A stretch of 64,000 nucleotides of DNA from an uncultured Bacteroidales bacterium (GTDB lineage: Bacteria > Bacteroidota > Bacteroidia > Bacteroidales > UBA932): NCBI GenBank assembly GCA_946403855.1, contig CAMJBH010000011.1, forward strand, positions 1 to 64,000. Reading direction: 5' to 3'. Of the stretch, positions 48,447 to 57,303 are shown in pieces. Under the pieces are notes generated by a model that was not told the DNA's origin, did not search any database, and saw nothing but the letters and a program-made list of their open reading frames with translations. A program made the position numbers and the translations under genes. How positions within the stretch are numbered: position 1 is the first letter of the stretch; every line of letters begins with the position of its first letter.

Positions 48447-51266
48447 TTATTCTCTTTCAGCAACTTTATCAGGATCCATAATCACCTCGACGAGGTTGCC
48501 TGATGCAAGAACATCGGCTACAGCCTTGCGTATAGTCTCTGCGCTGAGGGAATTAACTGCAGCTTCGTATTCGGCATCGTAATCCATGCCGCCGTAGTTG
48601 TAGTAGTAGCTGATTTCATTCATCCAGTGGCTATTCTGGATACGGGTTTCGGGAAGGTTCTTCTTGAAGTTCTCCTTGACACGTATCAGCTGCTCCTCGG
48701 TAGGACCCTGCTCGGCAAACTTCTTGAGTTCGTCGATAGCCATCTGGCGCAGCTTAGCAGAAGATGAAGGATTGGTGTTGAAGTAAACCTGGATGACGGA
48801 ACGGTCCACAGGATACTTCTGTATGGAAGCACTCACAGAGGCGCCGTAGGTTCCACCTTCAGACTCTCTGAGAGTCTCGGTGTAGATCATGTCGAGTATC
48901 GACTTGGCTGCATCGAGATTAACCTCTTCGGCAACACTGTATTTAACTCCATAGTTGTTGTAGAGCTGGAATACGGTGGTCATAGGAGTCTGCATATCGG
49001 CCTTGAACTCATTTGCAAGTTTGCCCTGCACGAAACGCTCATCGGTATCCTTATATGCAAGAGCCTTCTTGCCCTTGGGCAGGGAGCCTATGTATTTCTC
49101 CACCAGAGGCTTGAGAGTTGCAGGATCGACATTACCGACGATGAACACCTTGGCGCCTGCGGCAGTCTTGAAGAGATTCTTGAAGTTGCGCTCCGCCACA
49201 GCCACATCGGCCTTGGCAAGCACGTTCTCATCGATGACAATTGCACGGGGATTGTTGCCGTAGATAGTCTGGGTAAGCTCGCGCTGGAACTTGAAATTGG
49301 GAGTGCTGAGCAGGTTAGGAAGCACTGCTGAAATCTGCTGCTTGCCGACATTGAACTCATCGGCATCGAAGCGAGGATCTACGAAATTGAGATAAAGCAG
49401 CTGGAAAGCAGTCTCCAGGTCTTTGGGCTGGCAGCTTCCGGAGATGCCGTGGCGGATGGAATTGATGTAAGGTCTCACACTCACCTGCTTACCGGCAAGC
49501 ATCTTGTTCAAGGTAGCAGCATTGAATTTGGAGACGCCGCTGTTGCTCTGGAAGAGAGACCAGATGTTGTCTTCAAATGAAGGCAGGTCTTCGGTGGGGA
49601 TGAGGGAGAGGCCTCCGTCCATAGTGAGGCGGATAAGAACCTGGTCTTTCTTGTACTCAGTGGGCAGGAATGCCACCTTGACACCGTTCTTGAGTGTCCA
49701 CTCGGTAATGCCCTTGACCAAAGAATTGGTCTTCTTGACCTTCGAGCCCTTGAGAGTGGAAGGATCCACGAATTCGGTATCGATGTGCTCTTCTTCGTTG
49801 GCTGCAATCTCAGAAGCCTTGACTCCGTTGATGATATCAAGAAGCTGAGCTTCGGTAGGATTCACAAGGCCTTCTTTCTTGGGGCCGTTGTAAATGATCA
49901 CCATGTTCTCATCGGTGATGAGCTGTCCCACGACCTGGTTGATAGCAGCTGTGGGAACCATCTGAAGAACAGACTTGACCACCTGAAGCCTGGTAGCGGG
50001 CTCCATGTAAGGAGTGTTGTTGAAGAAGTTACTGATAAGAGGATACACGAAGTCGGCGTTCTTGCGGCTGTCTGCAGCCTCGGCGATACGCTCGTACCTG
50101 CTCAGTATCTCGTCTTTGGCCCTCTTGACCTCGGCCTCGGTAAAGCCGTGGCGCTTCATTCTTTCTACCTCAGTGTAGAAAGCCTTGAGAGCGGGCTCAA
50201 ATTCTCCTTCTTTGAAAGCAACATCACCAAGGACGACGTCACAGGTCTCGCAGATCTGCGAGCAGAGCAAAGCACCGCTCAGGAAAGGAGCGTCGGGCTT
50301 GGAAGTAATATCCTGGAAACGCTCGCTCATCACATTGCCGACAATGTCTTTGAGCAGTTCGGTCAGAAGGGCCACATCGGTATTGTTGAGTTCCCGGGGC
50401 AGAGGCTCGCTCTTCCAGAGGATCTCGATATCGCTGTTGGGCATCTCGGGATCAGTTACGATACCGACGATGGGTTCTATGTTGTCAGGAATCTTGATAA
50501 CGTCCTTTGCCTTGGGATTCACCGGAGCGGGAATATCGGCAAAGAGCTTCTGAATCTTTGCAAGGATCTGGTCGGGATCTATATCACCGACAACGATAAG
50601 CGCCTGATTGTCGGGACGATACCATGTCTGATAGAAGTTTACCAGGCTCTCGCGCTTGAAGTTCTCCAGATTCTCCTGGCTGCCTATGAGAGTGCAGTCG
50701 GCATACTTGGAGCCTTTGTACATATACTGCTTGGCCTGCTCATAAACACGCCATGAAGCATTGCGGCGGGTACGGCGCTCCTCGAGGATGACTCCCCTCT
50801 CGCTGTCTATTTCTTCCTGTTCGCAAAGCACGAAATGGGAATAATCGTGCATGACGAGAAGGCAGGTATCAATGATGCCCTCACGAGTGACAGGAATATT
50901 GTTTAGCATGTATTGAGTGGACTCCACGCCGGTGGAAGCATTGATGTTGCGTCCGAATTCAGCACCTATGCTCTGCAGATACTCAAGCATCTGCTTGCCG
51001 GGGAGATTCTTAAGGCCGTTGAAGCACATGTGCTCAAGGAAATGGGCCAGACCATCCTGGTCCGGAGTCTCCTGAATTGCGCCGACATGTGTTGCCAGGT
51101 AGAACTCGGCACGCTGAGCAGGCTTGTCATTGTGACGGATGTAGTAAGTCATCCCGTTGTCAAGTTTTCCGACTTTGACAGCAGGATCATTGGGAAGCGC
51201 ATTCTGTGCGTGTCCCAAAACGGCGGCCGAGAAGACGGCTGCCACGAACATCAGAACTTTCTTCAT
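48447..51266 (-). CDS. M16 family zinc peptidase (insulinase/pitrilysin type)
   Basis: 939 residues with a signal peptide (cleavage after GHAQN), so periplasmic. The inverted zinc motif HFLEH lies at about residues 73-77 in LAHFLEHMCFNG, with the downstream Glu in the ESTQ-to-EERRT region. Four M16 domains follow; the C-terminal half (from about residue 500) is the non-catalytic partner half, so both halves of the clam-shell are in one chain. It should degrade peptides inside a closed chamber. A TATATTTG box lies about 30 nt before the ATG. It stands alone between hairpin 3 and the DUF1573 gene. Confidence 0.93.
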   Translation of the reverse strand: MKKVLMFVAAVFSAAVLGHAQNALPNDPAVKVGKLDNGMTYYIRHNDKPAQRAEFYLATHVGAIQETPDQDGLAHFLEHMCFNGLKNLPGKQMLEYLQSIGAEFGRNINASTGVESTQYMLNNIPVTREGIIDTCLLVMHDYSHFVLCEQEEIDSERGVILEERRTRRNASWRVYEQAKQYMYKGSKYADCTLIGSQENLENFKRESLVNFYQTWYRPDNQALIVVGDIDPDQILAKIQKLFADIPAPVNPKAKDVIKIPDNIEPIVGIVTDPEMPNSDIEILWKSEPLPRELNNTDVALLTELLKDIVGNVMSERFQDITSKPDAPFLSGALLCSQICETCDVVLGDVAFKEGEFEPALKAFYTEVERMKRHGFTEAEVKRAKDEILSRYERIAEAADSRKNADFVYPLISNFFNNTPYMEPATRLQVVKSVLQMVPTAAINQVVGQLITDENMVIIYNGPKKEGLVNPTEAQLLDIINGVKASEIAANEEEHIDTEFVDPSTLKGSKVKKTNSLVKGITEWTLKNGVKVAFLPTEYKKDQVLIRLTMDGGLSLIPTEDLPSFEDNIWSLFQSNSGVSKFNAATLNKMLAGKQVSVRPYINSIRHGISGSCQPKDLETAFQLLYLNFVDPRFDADEFNVGKQQISAVLPNLLSTPNFKFQRELTQTIYGNNPRAIVIDENVLAKADVAVAERNFKNLFKTAAGAKVFIVGNVDPATLKPLVEKYIGSLPKGKKALAYKDTDERFVQGKLANEFKADMQTPMTTVFQLYNNYGVKYSVAEEVNLDAAKSILDMIYTETLRESEGGTYGASVSASIQKYPVDRSVIQVYFNTNPSSSAKLRQMAIDELKKFAEQGPTEEQLIRVKENFKKNLPETRIQNSHWMNEISYYYNYGGMDYDAEYEAAVNSLSAETIRKAVADVLASGNLVEVIMDPDKVAERE

Positions 51267-51324
51267 CGTTTTTCGATAATAATTTCTGCAAATATATAAA
51301 ATAATTATTAAAATTCAATAATCT

Positions 51325-51392
51325 CAGGCAGCTAAAGTCCTCCGGGGACCTTTTCCCATGCTTTATAGTCCCCGGAGGACCCTAGCTGCCTG
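51325..51392. repeat. Shared-loop hairpin 3 (after mltG)
   Basis: Arms of 25 nt (51325-51349, 51368-51392) with two mismatches. The loop on the plus strand is CTTTTCCCATGCTTTATA, two changes from the other copies. It lies 29 nt after the mltG stop, in the sense orientation reading TATAAAGCATGGGAAAAG. Confidence 0.9.
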
Positions 51393-51421
51393 TGATTTCA
51401 ATCTTTACATTTGTTGTCATT

Positions 51422-52432
51422 TCAACGTTTACTGATAGCATTCTGAAAAGCCTTGGCATTACGGTTATGTGCCTCCAGGGTCTTTGCAAACACATGTGTA
51501 CCGTCCAGGTTTTTGCTGGCGCAAAAATAAAGGTTGCCGCCACCGTAGTCAGGATTAATGACCGCCTCGAGGTATTCCTTATCCGGTACACAAATCGGGC
51601 CGGGAGGGAGTCCGGGATACTTATATGTATTATATGGCGAATCGAATTCCAGATGGCGGAACAATATTCTCTTGAGCTGATAGTCATAACAGAAGGCCAC
51701 GGTAGGATCGGCCTGAAGAAGCATATTGCGGGCAATTCTGTTCAGATAAACACCTGCAATCTTGGCAAGTTCCGGTTTGTAATGCGACTCCCCCTTCACG
51801 ATGGAAGCCAGAATCACTGCCTGCCGGCGCGAAAGTCCGGCCCGGGCTGCCTTCACCAGATTATCATCCGTCCAGAATGCGTCGGAAGCCTTTTTACAAC
51901 GGTCCAGCACATCATTTATACTCGCTGTCCAATAGAGCTCGTAAGTCGCAGGGAACAAGACTTCAAAAAATGTGTCTGGTGTAGCCCCGTATTCTGCCAG
52001 GAGAGCCGAATCGCCAAGTGCTTTGGCGACCGACACAGAATCGAGCTCAAGCTGACGGGAAATCTTGTGGGCGATTTCTTCCTTAGTACGCAGCGAACCT
52101 GCAAGCGTGAAGCTCACCGGGCTCTGCCATCCGTTGTTGAGCATACGGGCAACATACACACAGGAATTGGAACTTCCCACCCTATAATGTCCGGGCTGAA
52201 TATAAGAAGCAACCTGCTTTTGGTCAAAGACCTTGCGCAGGCGTCTCTCGCTGAGGACTTTCAGCTGGCTCTTAAGGGATTCTATGACATCGTCGGGTGT
52301 TGTGGAAGAGGTGACATAGAGGTCGGCACTTCCGTAGAAGTTAGACATCTTATTGTCCCTCAGCCAATTATAAGAAACCAGTATAACGACAGCTCCGACG
52401 ATGAGGGCAAGCAGCTTGAGAATGGTTTTCAT
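51422..52432 (-). CDS. mltG: Endolytic murein transglycosylase MltG
   Basis: 336 residues. One N-terminal membrane helix (LLALIVGAVVILVSYNWL), then the YceG domain: a LysM-like subdomain, ATYELYW, and the catalytic ILASIVKGESHY with the conserved Glu (residue about 219), followed by AGVYLNRI and LQADPTV, and the end motif SKNLDGTHVFAKTLEAHN. It cleaves nascent glycan strands at the inner membrane and ends their growth. Its ATG overlaps the stop of the glucosaminidase gene (TAATG), a fitting partner in peptidoglycan remodelling. Confidence 0.95.
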   Translation of the reverse strand: MKTILKLLALIVGAVVILVSYNWLRDNKMSNFYGSADLYVTSSTTPDDVIESLKSQLKVLSERRLRKVFDQKQVASYIQPGHYRVGSSNSCVYVARMLNNGWQSPVSFTLAGSLRTKEEIAHKISRQLELDSVSVAKALGDSALLAEYGATPDTFFEVLFPATYELYWTASINDVLDRCKKASDAFWTDDNLVKAARAGLSRRQAVILASIVKGESHYKPELAKIAGVYLNRIARNMLLQADPTVAFCYDYQLKRILFRHLEFDSPYNTYKYPGLPPGPICVPDKEYLEAVINPDYGGGNLYFCASKNLDGTHVFAKTLEAHNRNAKAFQNAISKR

Positions 52433-53358
52433 TAGCGAAGACGTATTGTATCACCCTCCAAAGGCACATAATCGTCGGGAAGCTTATTGAATCGCTTAAG
52501 CGAAGACATACGCACTCCGAAACGTTGTGCAATGTCGCGCAGGCTTTCGCCGCCGTCTCCCGCAATATATTTATCCATTCCGCGAGCCGCACGTTTCTTT
52601 TTGTACTGCAGGAATACCACATCTCCAGCCTTCAACGGTTCCTCGTCGCGCAAGTCGTTATAGCGCAGAATCTCATTTGCGAACAATCCGTTAGCCCTGG
52701 CTATCGACTCATAGGTATCGCCCTGGACGGCATATACGCAAGGAACGCCGTTCACACGGAAAACTTTACGGGACAACGAGAAGCGGTATTCTTCACGTGC
52801 CGCCACAGGGGTAACTTCCACCGGAGCCTCGATCTGCAAAGGAGACTCAGGCACTTCTCCTGCCTCAGTGTCAAAGCGATAGAGCTCATAATCCTCTATG
52901 ACCTTTATCAATTTGTCGGCATATAGACGGTCCGTTGCATAGCCTGCCTTTTTAAGCCCCCGGGCCCATGCCTTGTAATCCGTGGGATCCAGGTCGAAGA
53001 GGAATTTATACCGGTCCTGGTAGCGCAGGAAATCGGAGTGATCCTTGAACGAAGCGGCTGCATTCGAGTACACCCTGAAACATTCGTTCGCTTTGTCATC
53101 ATCTCTGTAGGTCTTCTTCCCTTTCCAGTCGGAATGACATTTGATGCCAAAATGGTTATTGGCCTTCGTAGCCAAGGTAGATTGCCCGGCAGCCGACTCC
53201 ACAAGGCCCTGGGCCAGAGTTATGGAAGCCGGAACTCCGGAACGGTGCATTTCAGATATTGCAACCTGTGAATACTTTTCTATGTATTTCTGATAGGGTT
53301 CCGAGCCAGCTGCCAAAAGCAGAAAAACGGCACCCACAAAAGCAACTATTCTTTTCAC
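52432..53358 (-). CDS. Glucosaminidase with LysM domains
   Basis: About 308 residues. Signal sequence MKRIVAFVGAVFLLLAAG if the GTG at 53358 is used, 14 bases after the rnz stop; longer starts would lie inside rnz. Residues about 20-170 are a beta-N-acetylglucosaminidase domain (GH73 type): SGVPASITLAQGLVESAAGQS (catalytic Glu), NHFGIKCH, and DHSDFLRYQDRYKFLFDL. Two LysM modules follow (VYAVQGDTYESIARANGLF, and GESLRDIAQRFGVRMSSLKRFN). It should bind and cut peptidoglycan glycan strands. Coupled with mltG by overlapping stop and start. Confidence 0.88.
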   Translation of the reverse strand: MKRIVAFVGAVFLLLAAGSEPYQKYIEKYSQVAISEMHRSGVPASITLAQGLVESAAGQSTLATKANNHFGIKCHSDWKGKKTYRDDDKANECFRVYSNAAASFKDHSDFLRYQDRYKFLFDLDPTDYKAWARGLKKAGYATDRLYADKLIKVIEDYELYRFDTEAGEVPESPLQIEAPVEVTPVAAREEYRFSLSRKVFRVNGVPCVYAVQGDTYESIARANGLFANEILRYNDLRDEEPLKAGDVVFLQYKKKRAARGMDKYIAGDGGESLRDIAQRFGVRMSSLKRFNKLPDDYVPLEGDTIRLR

Positions 53359-53371
53359 GGGTGTAAATATA

Positions 53372-54175
53372 CTAAATTTCAAAAACATCGCAATCAGAAG
53401 CTGCGACAGTATTTGAAAAAATAGCCCGGCATTCTTCCGCAAGCCCCTCGAAATCGGTAATGCGCGAAGAGTAGTGCCCTATTATCAAACGCCCGGCTCC
53501 GGCATCGGCGGCGCACTTCGCAGCCTGAACCGATGTGGAATGGAATCTGTGGGCGGCCTTGTCGGACATTTCTTCCGGGTAGGTAGCCTCATGGTAAAGA
53601 GTATTAACTCCTTTTACCCACGAAGACAGTTCAGGGAAAGGTGCCGTATCAGAGCAATAGGCGTACGATTTTGCTATATAAGCAGGATTGGCCAGCCTGT
53701 GCCTTTCACTTACAATCTCATCGAAGCGGAACCCATAGCACTCAATCTTGTGGTTCAGCGGGAAAGCACTAACCGTAAGTTGCTTGGAAGTATGTATGAC
53801 GACAGGTTCCTTACAGTCAAGTTTGTGGAAGCGTATTTCATAGTTGTCGTCGGTTCCGAAAAAAGAAGAATAAAAAATAAGTACAGATCCCAGCGCCTGG
53901 GGTCCATAAATATCAAGCGGAGCGGTACGCCCGTACATGGCCATGGAGTTCAGCAAGCCGAAAAGTCCGAACAGATGGTCCCCATGAATGTGCGAGATGA
54001 AGATAGCCTCGACCCGCACAAATGAAAAATGGCAGCGGCGCATCTGCTGCTGAGTTCCTTCTCCACAATCAATAAGAAACAAGCGCCCGCCAGCAGACAG
54101 CATTTGGGCGCTTGGATTTCTATCAGAAATGGGCATAGCCGAAGCTGTGCCCATTGTCGTTACGGTAAATATCAT
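53372..54175 (-). CDS. rnz: Ribonuclease Z, short form
   Basis: 267 residues, where the family usually has about 300-310. The metallo-beta-lactamase core is complete: SHIHGDHLFGL (metal site), FPLNHKIECYGFRF, YCSDTAPF, YHEATYPEEM, the HFHST-like RFHSTSVQAA and IGHYSSR. Between GFRFDEI and SYAYCSDT only about 20 residues remain, where other rnz have about 50; the segment that carries the GVP-G-L-G motif is missing. RNase Z matures tRNA 3' ends; here tRNA with encoded CCA exists, so its need may differ. The ATG overlaps the rpsA stop (TAATG). Confidence 0.88.
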   Translation of the reverse strand: MIFTVTTMGTASAMPISDRNPSAQMLSAGGRLFLIDCGEGTQQQMRRCHFSFVRVEAIFISHIHGDHLFGLFGLLNSMAMYGRTAPLDIYGPQALGSVLIFYSSFFGTDDNYEIRFHKLDCKEPVVIHTSKQLTVSAFPLNHKIECYGFRFDEIVSERHRLANPAYIAKSYAYCSDTAPFPELSSWVKGVNTLYHEATYPEEMSDKAAHRFHSTSVQAAKCAADAGAGRLIIGHYSSRITDFEGLAEECRAIFSNTVAASDCDVFEI

Positions 54176-55956
54176 TACTCGCCTTTCTCGAGTTTCTCCT
54201 TGAGAGCTGCAAGAGCGTCGATGTCACCGAGAGTAGTCTTCTCGACATTTGCATTGACCTTCTTGACAGCCTTCTTGGTGGTCTCTGCCTCGGAAGCGGC
54301 GGCCTTCTCCTTAACCTCCTGATAGGTACGCAGGTGGCTCAGGATGATGCGGCGGGTGCTGCGACGCAGTTCGACGACCTTGAACGGAAGGGTCTCACCG
54401 GCAACTGCAGGCTTGCCGTCTTCTTTGACGATCTCGCGGTTGAATGCAAACCCCTCAACATTGCCGTCCAGGGTGATCATAGCGCCCTTGTCGGTCACGG
54501 AAGCGATGGTTCCCTCTACCACGGATCCCACAGGGAATTTGGCCTCGACCTCGTCCCAAGGATTGGTAGTGAGCTGCTTGTGTCCAAGGCTGAGTTTGTG
54601 GTTGGCCTCGTCGAAATCGAGAATCTGAACCTCGATGGTGTCACCGGTATTCACAACCTCTGAAGGATGCTTGATCTTGTTCCAGCTCAGGTCGCTGATG
54701 TGGACAAGTCCCTCTACGCCGTCCTCAAGCTCGGCGAATACACCGAAGTTGGTGACGTTGCGGACGGTAGCAGTGTGACGGCTGCCGACGGGATACTTCT
54801 CGCGGATATTCTCCCAAGGGTTGGGGGTGAGCTGCTTGAGACCGAGGGAGATCTTGCGTGCCTCGCGGTCGATGCTGAGCACCTGTGCCTCAACCTCTTG
54901 GCCCTGCTTCAGGAACTCCTGGGCGCTGTGAAGCCTGGGGCTCCAGGACATCTCGCTCACGTGTACGAGACCCTCAACGCCGGGCTCAATCTCGATGAAT
55001 GCGCCATAGTCGGCAAGCAGGATGACCTTACCCTTGACTTTGTCGCCAACTTTGAGGTTGGGATCCAGCTTGTCCCAAGGATGAGGAGTAAGCTGCTTGA
55101 GACCGAGAGCGATACGCTTCTGCTGCTCGTTGAAGTCGAGAACGACGACCTTGATCTTCTGGTCCAGGGAAACAATCTCCTCGGGGTGGTTGACACGGCC
55201 CCAGCTGAGATCGGTGATGTGGATGAGACCGTCCACGCCGCCGAGGTCCACGAACACACCGTAGTTGGTGATGTTCTTGACCACGCCCTCGAGGACCTGT
55301 CCTTTCTCGAGTTTGCCGATGAGTTCAGCCCTCTTGGCCTCCTGCTCAGCCTCGAGCAGAGCCTTGTGGGACACGACAACATTGCGGTATTCATTGTTGA
55401 TCTTAACGATCTTGAAGTCTATCGTCTGGTTTACGAACTGATCGTAATCACGGATAGGCTTGATATCTATCTGACTGCCGGGGAGGAATGCCTCGATGCC
55501 GAAAACATCCACGATCATGCCGCCCTTGGTGCGTGTCTTCACAAAGCCCTTGACCACCTCGTCGTTTTCGAATGCCTCGTTGACCCTGTCCCAAGATTTG
55601 AGGGCGCGAGCCTTCTTGTGGGAAAGAACGATCTGTCCTTTCTTGTCTTCGGGGGACTCTACAAGGACTTCCACCTTGTCGCCTACCTTAAGGTCGGGGT
55701 TGTAACGGAACTCGGTAGCCATGATGACACCCTCGCTCTTACCGCCGACGGATACGACGACCTCACGCTTGTTGATAGCGGTCACCTCACCTTCCTTGGT
55801 CTCGTTTGCATCGATCCTTGCAAGGGTTTTGTCATAAGCGGCATCAATTTCCGCTTTTTCAGCAGTTCCGTAAATGTCGGAGCCACTTTCGAAGGCATCC
55901 CAATCGAACTCCTCAGGAGGGATGGAAGCATTCAGTCTTTTTTCTTCATTTGCCAT
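54175..55956 (-). CDS. rpsA: 30S ribosomal protein S1
   Basis: 593 residues. Six S1 (OB-fold) domains are visible, beginning near GEVTAINKREVVVSVGGKSEG (about 55), FVKTRTKGGMIVDVFG, VVKNITNYGVFVDLGGVDGLIHITDLSW, VILLADYGAFIEIEPGVEGLVH, TVRNVTNFGVFAELEDGVEGLVH and TIASVTDKGAMITLDG. The Bacteroidetes form has a Lys/Glu/Ala-rich C-terminal tail. It brings mRNA to the ribosome; in Bacteroidetes, which hardly use Shine-Dalgarno pairing, S1 is especially important. It is the first gene of rpsA-rnz-glucosaminidase-mltG, all linked by one-base overlaps or a 13-base gap. The leader from the TAAATTTG box is about 70 nt. Confidence 0.97.
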   Translation of the reverse strand: MANEEKRLNASIPPEEFDWDAFESGSDIYGTAEKAEIDAAYDKTLARIDANETKEGEVTAINKREVVVSVGGKSEGVIMATEFRYNPDLKVGDKVEVLVESPEDKKGQIVLSHKKARALKSWDRVNEAFENDEVVKGFVKTRTKGGMIVDVFGIEAFLPGSQIDIKPIRDYDQFVNQTIDFKIVKINNEYRNVVVSHKALLEAEQEAKRAELIGKLEKGQVLEGVVKNITNYGVFVDLGGVDGLIHITDLSWGRVNHPEEIVSLDQKIKVVVLDFNEQQKRIALGLKQLTPHPWDKLDPNLKVGDKVKGKVILLADYGAFIEIEPGVEGLVHVSEMSWSPRLHSAQEFLKQGQEVEAQVLSIDREARKISLGLKQLTPNPWENIREKYPVGSRHTATVRNVTNFGVFAELEDGVEGLVHISDLSWNKIKHPSEVVNTGDTIEVQILDFDEANHKLSLGHKQLTTNPWDEVEAKFPVGSVVEGTIASVTDKGAMITLDGNVEGFAFNREIVKEDGKPAVAGETLPFKVVELRRSTRRIILSHLRTYQEVKEKAAASEAETTKKAVKKVNANVEKTTLGDIDALAALKEKLEKGE

Positions 55957-56029
55957 TGTTTCAATAATTTGAATTAGTAATTTGACATTATGTTTTGTGC
56001 CCGCGGGAACAGTTTCCCTAAAAGGCGCG

Positions 56030-56037
56030 CAAATTTA
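56030..56037 (-). promoter_or_regulatory. Minus-7 box of the rpsA operon
   Basis: TAAATTTG on the minus strand, 73 nt before the rpsA ATG. Confidence 0.5.
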
Positions 56038-56083
56038 GACAAATTATTTGATTTTCGAAAACTTATATATTATTTTTTATTGC

Positions 56084-56091
56084 TATTTTTG
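56084..56091 (+). promoter_or_regulatory. Minus-7 box of pnuC
   Basis: TATTTTTG followed by CAGA and the ATG at 56096, again four bases from the start codon. Confidence 0.45.
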
Positions 56092-56095
56092 CAGA

Positions 56096-56695
56096 ATGGA
56101 AAACATTGTAATCTGGATTCAGGCTATATCCCTCATCTGCGGTGTAACATATATGACGCTGCAGATTTTTCAACATAAGTGGATGTGGTATTTCAGCATC
56201 GCCACTTCAGTCACCGCACTCATCGTTGCATCCACCAACCGCGAAGCCGGGCAGTGGGCCCCTCTCTGGGCTCAGGTCATACTGAACATCTATTTGATAG
56301 TCATAGCGATAATGGGTATCATCCGCTGGCGCAAGCTGGAAGGCGAAAGCGGCGGGCAGCTGCACGTAGTTCCGCTTAAAAAGAAGCGTCTGCTGACTGT
56401 GCTCGCCATCATCGCCGTAGGTGCACCGCTCGTGTCCTTCATCCTCAGCAAGACCAGCGATCCCGCCCCTATTCTTGACGGAACCTCGCTTGTGCTGAGT
56501 TTCGTAGCCGCATGGCTGCTGTCCCGCTCCCACATCGAGCAGTATCCACTCTGGATTGTTGCCAACATACTTATTATTTCTGTTTACGCTACGCAATCCA
56601 AATGGCTCATGGCAGTAATGTACAGCTACTACATAGTGACCTGCGTCATCGGATACATGAACTGGAAAAAGAAAGGAGTGATCGTAGAAGAATGA
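56096..56695 (+). CDS. pnuC: PnuC-type nicotinamide riboside transporter
   Basis: 199 residues with seven hydrophobic helices. The pattern ICGVTYMTLQIFQHKWMWYFSI near the N-terminus, WAQVILNIYLIVIAIMGIIRWRK and the C-terminal half-repeat VVAN-ILIISVYATQSKWLM-AVMYSYYIVTCVIGYMNW fit the PnuC family, which imports vitamin precursors by facilitated diffusion, trapped inside by phosphorylation. PnuC usually carries nicotinamide riboside; relatives PnuT and PnuX carry thiamine or riboflavin. No riboswitch is visible and the promoter touches the ATG, so the vitamin cannot be inferred from regulation. Its TGA overlaps the recR ATG. Confidence 0.8.
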   Translation: MENIVIWIQAISLICGVTYMTLQIFQHKWMWYFSIATSVTALIVASTNREAGQWAPLWAQVILNIYLIVIAIMGIIRWRKLEGESGGQLHVVPLKKKRLLTVLAIIAVGAPLVSFILSKTSDPAPILDGTSLVLSFVAAWLLSRSHIEQYPLWIVANILIISVYATQSKWLMAVMYSYYIVTCVIGYMNWKKKGVIVEE

Positions 56696-57303
56696 TTTCT
56701 TCTGACAACTATCCGTCAACGGCCCTGAAAGAGGCCGTGGAGGCCATCAGCTCGCTGCCTGGCGTAGGGAAAAGAAGCGCACTGCGCCTTGCCTTGCACC
56801 TTCTCAAGCAGCCGTCGGATAAAATCCACCGTTTTTCGTCGGCGATTGCCAATCTTGCCGACGGCATTCACTACTGCAAGACCTGCATGATGGTGTCTGA
56901 CGGCGACACCTGTTCCATCTGCGCCGACCACAAAAGGGACCACAATACCATCTGCGTAGTGGAAAGCGTAAGAGACGTAATGAGCATAGAGGCCACCGGG
57001 CAATATCATGGAGTGTACCATGTGCTCGGGGGCATCATCTCCCCCATTGCCGGCATCGGTCCGTCCGACCTCACGATAAAGGAGCTCACAGAAAGGGTTG
57101 GCCCGGAGGTCGAAGTCATTCTCGCCCTTTCGGGCGATGTCGAAGGCGAGACGACTTCTTTCTACATCTTCCGCCAGATAGCTTCCTCCGGTTGCAAAGT
57201 CACAACTCTCGCACGGGGACTCGGATTCGGAGACGATTTGGAATACGCCGATTCAGTAACTCTCGGACGTTCAATAATCAACCGCCAGACATTCAAGCCG
57301 TGA
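56692..57303 (+). CDS. recR: Recombination protein RecR
   Basis: 203 residues. In order: helix-hairpin-helix SSLPGVGKRSALRLALHLL (residues 20-38), the four-Cys zinc finger CKTC-x(8)-C-x(2)-C (KTCMMVSDGDTCSIC), and the Toprim domain (TICVVESVRDVMSIEATGQY) ending in RQTFKP. With RecO and RecF it loads RecA at gaps. The ATG overlaps the pnuC stop (ATGA) and its TGA overlaps the mntP ATG (TGATG), so all three genes form one tightly packed unit. Confidence 0.96.
   Translation: MISSDNYPSTALKEAVEAISSLPGVGKRSALRLALHLLKQPSDKIHRFSSAIANLADGIHYCKTCMMVSDGDTCSICADHKRDHNTICVVESVRDVMSIEATGQYHGVYHVLGGIISPIAGIGPSDLTIKELTERVGPEVEVILALSGDVEGETTSFYIFRQIASSGCKVTTLARGLGFGDDLEYADSVTLGRSIINRQTFKP

Noticed and set aside
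54667..55977. Open frame of 436 codons opposite rpsA
   Set aside because: Antisense of six S1 domains; long only because of codon bias.
55957..56095. Riboswitch before pnuC or rpsA
   Set aside because: The plus-strand leader of pnuC is practically absent, and I could not find a conserved riboswitch core on the rpsA side.
57192..57302. Manganese riboswitch (yybP-ykoY) before mntP
   Set aside because: The sequence before mntP is the coding end of recR and the genes overlap by one base.
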